Source: Alphaproteobacteria bacterium (GTDB taxonomy: Bacteria; Pseudomonadota; Alphaproteobacteria; SHVP01). From it: a stretch of DNA of 17,245 nt. Below the pieces are notes generated by a model that ran no database searches, was not told the DNA's origin, and saw only the letters and a program-made list of their open reading frames with translations. The stretch lies in assembly GCA_026421105.1 (NCBI GenBank), contig JAPKDI010000008.1, forward strand, positions 1 through 17,245. Direction: 5' to 3'. Of this stretch, positions 13,144 through 17,245 are shown piece after piece; the stretch's first letter is position 1, and every line of letters starts with the position of its first letter. The position numbers were made by a program, and so were the translations under genes.

Positions 13144-13821
13144 ATGCAACATAAAACAACACGTGGAAAAATTCTCTACTTGCGCGATGGGGAGGAAACC
13201 GGACGCGAATGGTTCACCGTCACCAAACACGGGGATGGCAGTCGCGGCTTTCGCGCCATGTGCGAAATGGACGATCACGACTTGCTGCGCGACGCCACCT
13301 ACAACGTTGGGCCGAATTGGGAGCCTTTAGACTGTTTTGTGCGCCTTAGTGCGGCAGATCGCTTCGTTGGCTCGTCCTGGTTTCGCTTCGACGACACGGG
13401 TGCCGAATGCGAGGGCTACACGGTGAACGAAGGCCGCTTACAACAACGCATTGATGTCGGCCATCGGCCGCCGTCGTTTGGGGCCCATCCGATCATTTGC
13501 GACATGTGGCACCTCTCCCAATTCGATAAGACTGGACCAACGCGGCAAACACTCAAGAACATCATGTTGTCGTCACCGCAACCAGACGGCGGTACGGGCC
13601 CTATGTTGGCCTGCCATGATCTGACGATCGAGTATTTCGGCACCGAATCCGTGACCGTCCCGGCCGGCACGTTCGAGGCTGATCATTTTGCTTTTGTTCT
13701 CGGCGACCCGCACCCAGCGAACGAGGAACTCTGGTGCGTGGGGCCGGATATTCTCCCCATCAAGATCGCCTACCCGATTTACCAATCTACCTATGAACTC
13801 GCCGAGTGGTCCGAGGATTGA
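13144..13821 (+). CDS. Conserved hypothetical protein (probable beta-rich domain)
   Basis: 225 residues, not recognised with confidence. Alternating hydrophobic stretches (KILYLRDGEETGREWFTVTK, FRAMCEMDDHDLLRDATYNV, DCFVRLSA, SSWFRFDD, LTIEYFGTESVTVPAGTFEA, LWCVGPDILPIKIAYPI) suggest a mostly beta, barrel-like fold. The VPAGTFEADHF phrase resembles DUF3108/DUF6134-type proteins. There is no signal peptide and no membrane helix. Five cysteines occur, without an obvious metal motif. GCGAGG precedes the ATG at 13144. It follows the M24 remnant at 8 nt, so its partner peptidase seems to have been lost. Its stop lies three bases from the stop of a decayed minus-strand gene. Confidence 0.7.
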   Translation: MQHKTTRGKILYLRDGEETGREWFTVTKHGDGSRGFRAMCEMDDHDLLRDATYNVGPNWEPLDCFVRLSAADRFVGSSWFRFDDTGAECEGYTVNEGRLQQRIDVGHRPPSFGAHPIICDMWHLSQFDKTGPTRQTLKNIMLSSPQPDGGTGPMLACHDLTIEYFGTESVTVPAGTFEADHFAFVLGDPHPANEELWCVGPDILPIKIAYPIYQSTYELAEWSED

Positions 13822-13824
13822 GCG

Positions 13825-14115
13825 CTATTCGAGTGCGTTCGCCGCCTCGAGAAGACGAAGCAGCGCGACAAAGAAGGAACTGTTGGTGCGATTGACCCGG
13901 CCGCTTTTATAACGTGGCTTGGCACCTTGGATCGCAGAGGAGTTCGGGTTGAGAGCGAACACGCCGCAGGCGTCCTACGCGCCTTCATGTGCACAATACT
14001 CGGCAACCGCCTCGCCTTCGCGGACCGCTTTGCGCCCTTTGGTACGCACTCCCATCCAAGGAATGCTTTTTACGTGACGGCATCGCGCTCCGGCTTCCCG
14101 CGACAGTTCTCGAGG
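13825..14115 (-). pseudogene. Decayed unidentified gene (C-terminal part)
   Basis: One minus frame is protein-like from about 14115 to TAG at 13825, broken by a single in-frame TAG at 13977-13975. Before the break it reads VKSIPWMGVRTKGRKAVREG and EAVAEYCAHEGA. After it comes DACGVFALNPNSSAIQGAKP, RYKSGRVNRTNSSFFVALLR and LLEAANALE. The sharp tail-to-tail fit with the intact gene at 13144-13821 (3-nt gap) and the natural composition argue for a former gene. A further in-frame TAG at 14118 closes the upstream side and no start is visible. I do not recognise the family. A chance open frame is possible but less likely. Confidence 0.45.
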
Positions 14116-14150
14116 CTACCGGAGAACTGCTAGGACCCTGCATAGGGTCC
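14104..14150. repeat. Two adjacent perfect hairpins
   Basis: CAGTTCTC (14104-14111) pairs with GAGAACTG (14122-14129) across a 10-nt loop. GGACCCT (14133-14139) pairs with AGGGTCC (14144-14150) across GCAT. They are three bases apart. Neither has a T-run on either strand, so they are not simple terminators. They lie just upstream of the decayed minus-strand gene. Confidence 0.5.
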
Positions 14151-14190
14151 GGGTAGGTTCAGTCGGTTGATCCGGTGTGCTTTTTGCGCA

Positions 14191-14266
14191 GCGTCATTTC
14201 CCTATCGGTTGACTACTCCATCCTACGTACCGAGGTAATACCGGACTGCGGATGGGAAAATGACGC
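14191..14266. repeat. Long imperfect inverted repeat, 76 bp span
   Basis: GCGTCATTTCCC (14191-14202) pairs with GGGAAAATGACGC (14254-14266), with one extra A. After one bulged base the stem gains ATC/GAT (14204-14206 with 14251-14253). The arms are about 15 bp and the span is 76 bp. No target-site duplication is evident at the ends. It may be a REP- or MITE-like element or a structured RNA; it lies in the gene-free stretch 14116-14316. Confidence 0.45.
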
Positions 14267-14316
14267 GGAGACTGCTCGAATCGTTGACCTCATGCTCGAC
14301 GGTCTGCACCCACCGC

Positions 14317-14351
14317 AAAAGAAAAGGGCCGCCCGGTTTCCCGAGCGGCCC
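14317..14351 (-). terminator. Rho-independent terminator of the solute-binding protein gene
   Basis: Read on the minus strand, GGGCCGC (14351-14345 in complement) pairs with GCGGCCC (14332-14326), and a further CGG/CCG pairing forms above a mismatch. The run TTTTCTTTT (complement of 14325-14317) follows. It begins about 25 nt after the stop at 14376. CCTTTTG on the other side gives it some plus-strand terminator character too. Confidence 0.85.
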
Positions 14352-14375
14352 CTTTTGTCACATGCACCGAAGACG

Positions 14376-15935
14376 TCAGTTCAGCGTAATTTCGTGGAAA
14401 TTGAACCGTTGAATAATGTTGGAGAACCCGTTGACCCGCTTGTTGAGGCCGGTCAGATCGGTTAGCTCGACAAAGAAGAGATTAGGTGCGTTCTCGTGGT
14501 TCAGGACCATTAACTCTTGAATCAACTTGCGACGTTTTTCGACATCAAACTCGCCCATTGCTTGGTCAAGCTTCGCCGTCTCTGCTGCGTCGCAATGTGA
14601 CCCCGGATTTTTCGCGCACGAAAGATTTGGATAGGCATCGAACGGGATCGCATTGAAGTTGTGGCAGGAGTTCTGAAAAATATCTGAGAATCCCATGCCG
14701 CCTTCTGGCCCCTTCTTTTTGGCAAACCACATGTCGAGCCACTCGCCGAATGTGATCTGGGTAAGTCTGGCCCGAATACCAATCGCCCCCAACTGCTGCG
14801 CGGCAAACTGGTAGATTTCGGCGTCCGCGGGGAACGCGCCAGGAATAACCATGATCTCTGTCTCGAAACCATCCGCATACCCTGCGTCCGCGAGAAGCTG
14901 CTTGGCTTTCACAGGATCGTATGGGTAGGGCTTCACTTTCGCATTGTAGCCGAAGGTGAACCGGGTAGCGCACTGGCCAGCCGGGACCGTAGTGCCACCA
15001 AGGAGATCGTCTGCTATCGACTGTCGGTCGATCGCATAATTCGCTGCCTGTCGAACGCGCTTGTCACTGAACGGACTATTCTTTCGCACCGACATGAAAC
15101 GCCAACCCATCGCCGAAGGCCTTGAGGCAACATCAATACTATGACCTCCACCCTCAAGCTGAACTTTTGAATCGAACGGGACACCCTGAGAAATGTCGAT
15201 TTCGTTCGACAGGATGCTCGTGACACGCGTCGCGGCCTCGCGGAGCGCTTGGATGCGCAAGTTCGGTATTTTGGGTGTGCGCAAGCCCCCGTCAAAAGCG
15301 ACAAGATCGATGAACCCGTCCACGCCACCGGTGAATACCGGGTTCATGTACGGGCCTGTGCCGACCGGCTTTTTGGAGAACACTTCTGTTCCCAAATCGT
15401 CGCGTGTCCCGGTTTCCGGAATCCAAAAGCCAGCAAGCTGGCGCGGCAACTCGGGATTCGGCTGGGTCGTGGTAAAGCGAATCGTATAGTCGCCAACGGC
15501 TTCGGCATTATTAACAAACGCCTGCTTCTTATTGGTCGAAAAGGCGACCGTTCCCGCAGCCTCTTCGTTATCTACGAGGTAGGTGAACTGGTCCACGACT
15601 TGTTTTGCTGTCAGTTCCGTACCGTTATGAAACTTGACACCACGCTTTAGGGTTACCTCCCAAGTCGACGCGTCAATGCTCTTCCAACTCGACGCCAACA
15701 AGCCAGAGACGTCGCCTTGCGGGCTAACCCGCGTCAGCGAGTCATACATTGGCCACAGCGTATAAACACTCGGCGACGCCGTACCTTGTTCGGGTCGCCC
15801 AAAAGCTGGAGCAATACTTGCTGTTGCAAATCGTAGTGTGTTGTCTGACGACTGAGCGCTGGCCGCTCCGGCCGTCAGTACGACCGCCGCTGCCGCCATC
15901 GCGCTCAATGACGCCCTAAATGTTTGTCTTCCCAT
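14376..15935 (-). CDS. ABC transporter substrate-binding protein, family 5 (peptide/nickel/opine type)
   Basis: 519 residues from the ATG at 15935, preferred over the ATG at 15950 because GGGAGG lies 5-6 nt upstream of it. A Sec signal peptide is clear: basic MGRQTFRA, hydrophobic AMAAAAVVLTAGAASA, with cleavage expected at ASA-QS. The mature part has family-5 landmarks: TLRFATASIAPAF, YDSLTRVSPQGDVSGLLASSW, WEVTLKRGVKFHNGTELTAK, RQAANYAIDRQSIADDLLGG and YPYDPVKAKQLLADAGY. It would bind peptides or similar solutes in the periplasm. No permease or ATPase gene is adjacent and a terminator follows directly, so it is an orphan receptor that must share a transporter encoded elsewhere, or has its partners outside the window. 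Confidence 0.93.
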   Translation of the reverse strand: MGRQTFRASLSAMAAAAVVLTAGAASAQSSDNTLRFATASIAPAFGRPEQGTASPSVYTLWPMYDSLTRVSPQGDVSGLLASSWKSIDASTWEVTLKRGVKFHNGTELTAKQVVDQFTYLVDNEEAAGTVAFSTNKKQAFVNNAEAVGDYTIRFTTTQPNPELPRQLAGFWIPETGTRDDLGTEVFSKKPVGTGPYMNPVFTGGVDGFIDLVAFDGGLRTPKIPNLRIQALREAATRVTSILSNEIDISQGVPFDSKVQLEGGGHSIDVASRPSAMGWRFMSVRKNSPFSDKRVRQAANYAIDRQSIADDLLGGTTVPAGQCATRFTFGYNAKVKPYPYDPVKAKQLLADAGYADGFETEIMVIPGAFPADAEIYQFAAQQLGAIGIRARLTQITFGEWLDMWFAKKKGPEGGMGFSDIFQNSCHNFNAIPFDAYPNLSCAKNPGSHCDAAETAKLDQAMGEFDVEKRRKLIQELMVLNHENAPNLFFVELTDLTGLNKRVNGFSNIIQRFNFHEITLN

Positions 15936-15955
15936 CCGAACCTCCCGCATTTATT

Positions 15956-15977
15956 TGCTCGCTCGGCCGAGCGAGCA
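15956..15977. promoter_or_regulatory. 22-bp perfect palindrome in the leader of the solute-binding protein gene
   Basis: The half-site TGCTCGCTCGG (15956-15966) is followed at once by its exact reverse complement (15967-15977), giving a gapless 22-bp palindrome with CTCG repeated twice in each half. It ends 20 bp upstream of the preferred ATG at 15935. Size, symmetry and place suit a dimeric repressor operator (TetR- or GntR-type); a hairpin in the mRNA leader is an alternative. No regulator gene lies next to it. Confidence 0.55.
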
Positions 15978-16153
15978 TTCGGGAGACATCTTAGGTGCGA
16001 TGACACAAATTGCTAGACGCTGCTAGGAAGCCTTCAAATGCCCGGACATTTGTGTTTTATCCGCAATTGCCAGCGACGCTGTGCACTGCTTTCTTGGCCT
16101 ATAGTCACCGGTAGCCTTCTAGGTCGGGGTAGAGAAAGTCACAGGGTACAAAC

Positions 16154-17020
16154 ATGAAGCCACAGGCCATCGGCGACATCGTCATCTCAAAATTAATCGA
16201 AGATGTGCATCCCTTCGATACCAAGACGGGCCTACCGGATGCGACACCTGACGTGTTTGAAACCAACAAAGAGTGGCTCGCGCCGCACCTGTATAACTTC
16301 GCAGCTGATACGCTGCTGCTGTCGTTTCACACCTATATCGTGTGTACGCCCAAATACACCATTCTGGTCGACACGTGCATTGGTAACGACAAGGAACGTC
16401 CCTGGTTAGAACTTTGGCATCACCGCAGCGGACCATACTTGGACCAGATGATCGCAATGGATGTGGCGCCCGAGTCGGTCGACTATGTGATGTGCACCCA
16501 CCTTCATGCTGACCATGTCGGTTGGAACACGCGTCTGCTGGATGGGCGCTGGGTGCCGACGTTTCCAAACGCAAAGTACATTTTTTCTCAGCGCGACTAT
16601 GACCATTACGCTGGAACCGATCCGGACGACCATAGCCACAGCGCGTTTCGCGACTCGGTCCTACCGATTGTTGAAGCAGGACAAGCCGTGATGATCAATG
16701 ACGATTTCTCCATCGACGACACCGTGACTATCTTGCCGACACCGGGTCACACGCCCGGCCACTATTGCGTGCGGCTCCAATCCAAGGGTGCCGAAGCCAT
16801 CCTGACGGGTGACTTGATGCACTTTGGCGTTCAAGTGGCGCGGCCCGATTGGAGTGCTGTGTTCTGCGTGGACGGTGTGGCATCTGCCGTAACCCGAAAA
16901 AAATTTATCGATACCTATGCCGACTCCGACGTCCTAATCTTGCCAGCGCACTTTCCTGGGCCGACCTGCGGCCATATCATCGGCAGCAGCGAAGGAACCC
17001 GGTTCCGCTTGAAGATTTAG
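16154..17020 (+). CDS. Metallo-beta-lactamase-fold hydrolase
   Basis: 288 residues. The zinc-site motif THLHADHVGW has HLHADH at 116-121, followed by His199 in TPGHTPGH, Asp220 in LTGDLMHFG and His266 in LPAHFPGP, which completes the binuclear site. The layout resembles the lactonase-like (AHL lactonase/AttM) and related hydrolases rather than true beta-lactamases, and there is no signal peptide. The substrate cannot be inferred; lactones are one option. The ATG has AGGG 7-8 nt upstream. The gene is divergent from the solute-binding protein gene across about 200 bp and convergent with an alcohol dehydrogenase gene at the window end. Confidence 0.92.
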   Translation: MKPQAIGDIVISKLIEDVHPFDTKTGLPDATPDVFETNKEWLAPHLYNFAADTLLLSFHTYIVCTPKYTILVDTCIGNDKERPWLELWHHRSGPYLDQMIAMDVAPESVDYVMCTHLHADHVGWNTRLLDGRWVPTFPNAKYIFSQRDYDHYAGTDPDDHSHSAFRDSVLPIVEAGQAVMINDDFSIDDTVTILPTPGHTPGHYCVRLQSKGAEAILTGDLMHFGVQVARPDWSAVFCVDGVASAVTRKKFIDTYADSDVLILPAHFPGPTCGHIIGSSEGTRFRLKI

Positions 17021-17153
17021 GCTGCGCGATCAGAAGATTTTTTCTCCGTGGTTATTCCGATGATCGTGTCCCCGTTTGCGGGCTCTGTAATGCCCACGGT
17101 CAGCGCATGGCCGTAGCTGGTTAAGAACGCAAAACACTTGAAGTATCAGATGG

Positions 17154-17245
17154 TTACGCCATCCGTAAGATGGGTTTGATTGCAGCCCCCGATTCAGCGT
17201 CGGCTACAGCCTCGTTAATGTTCGCAAAGTCATACCAGGAGACCA
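17154..17245 (-). CDS. Zinc-type alcohol dehydrogenase, C-terminal end only
   Basis: A minus frame enters from the window edge and reads VSWYDFANINEAVADAESGA then AIKPILRMA, stopping at TAA 17154. The pattern YDFxxINEAxxDxxxGxxIKPxLRM is the standard last helix and strand of medium-chain zinc-dependent alcohol dehydrogenases (quinone reductase/AdhP type). Only about 29 residues are visible, so subgroup and substrate cannot be told. It converges with the metallo-hydrolase gene; the 133 bp between them shows no clear terminator. Confidence 0.7.
   Translation of the reverse strand, partial: VSWYDFANINEAVADAESGAAIKPILRMA

Noticed and set aside
15936..15950. Upstream ATG at 15950 as start of the solute-binding protein
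   Set aside because: The GGGAGG ribosome binding site lies after this ATG and serves the ATG at 15935, which also gives a standard signal peptide.

Overview
The window reads as chromosomal DNA of a free-living Gram-negative bacterium, most likely an alphaproteobacterium. This is inferred from the RecX, FrnE-type DsbA, PhzF, SDR and periplasmic binding-protein set, the GC-rich codon use and the lysine/alanine-rich histone H1-like protein. No rRNA, tRNA, CRISPR array, transposase or phage gene was seen.

Layout. (1) 1-411, minus: 5' part of a histone H1-like protein, cut by the window edge; 412-840 is non-coding. (2) 841-3575, minus: a tight five-gene operon. It starts with a cobalt-type nitrile hydratase/thiocyanate hydrolase-like enzyme whose beta subunit is split into two genes (beta-N, beta-C, then alpha, the order of scnB-scnA-scnC), followed by a dienelactone hydrolase and a short-chain dehydrogenase. 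Neighbours overlap by 4 nt or lie 9-13 nt apart. A near-consensus sigma70 promoter puts the predicted mRNA 5' end at the first ATG, suggesting a leaderless transcript. (3) 3670-4502: a decay zone with a TerC/YjbE-family membrane-protein pseudogene (plus) convergent with a broken second copy of the beta-N subunit (minus). (4) 4603-9016: metabolic genes: VOC protein, methyltransferase plus SDR (minus pair), a tandem DUF427 protein followed by an isocitrate lyase/PEP mutase family enzyme (plus pair), and an NTF2-like protein. (5) 9203-11514, plus: a two-helix membrane peptide with a strong terminator, then recX, a FrnE-like DsbA protein and a PhzF-family protein. (6) 11515-14350: an interrupted small ORF, an aldo/keto reductase (minus), a headless M24 peptidase remnant followed by an intact protein of unknown function (plus), an unidentified decayed gene (minus) and several inverted repeats. 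(7) 14317-17245: an orphan family-5 solute-binding protein (minus) with its own terminator and a 22-bp perfect palindrome in its leader, a divergent metallo-beta-lactamase-fold hydrolase (plus), and the last codons of a zinc-type alcohol dehydrogenase (minus).

How the genes fit together. Most are small-molecule enzymes of the sort found in catabolic accessory regions. The clearest functional unit is the nitrile hydratase-like operon: a metal-dependent hydration/hydrolysis step coupled by overlapping genes to a Cys-Asp-His alpha/beta hydrolase and an NAD(P)-dependent SDR. No amidase, cobalt transporter or intact hydratase activator gene is present. The most distinctive features are the split-beta hydratase operon, its leaderless-type promoter, and the neighbouring traces of duplication and decay. 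Five or six eroded genes in 17 kb indicate that the region is being remodelled.
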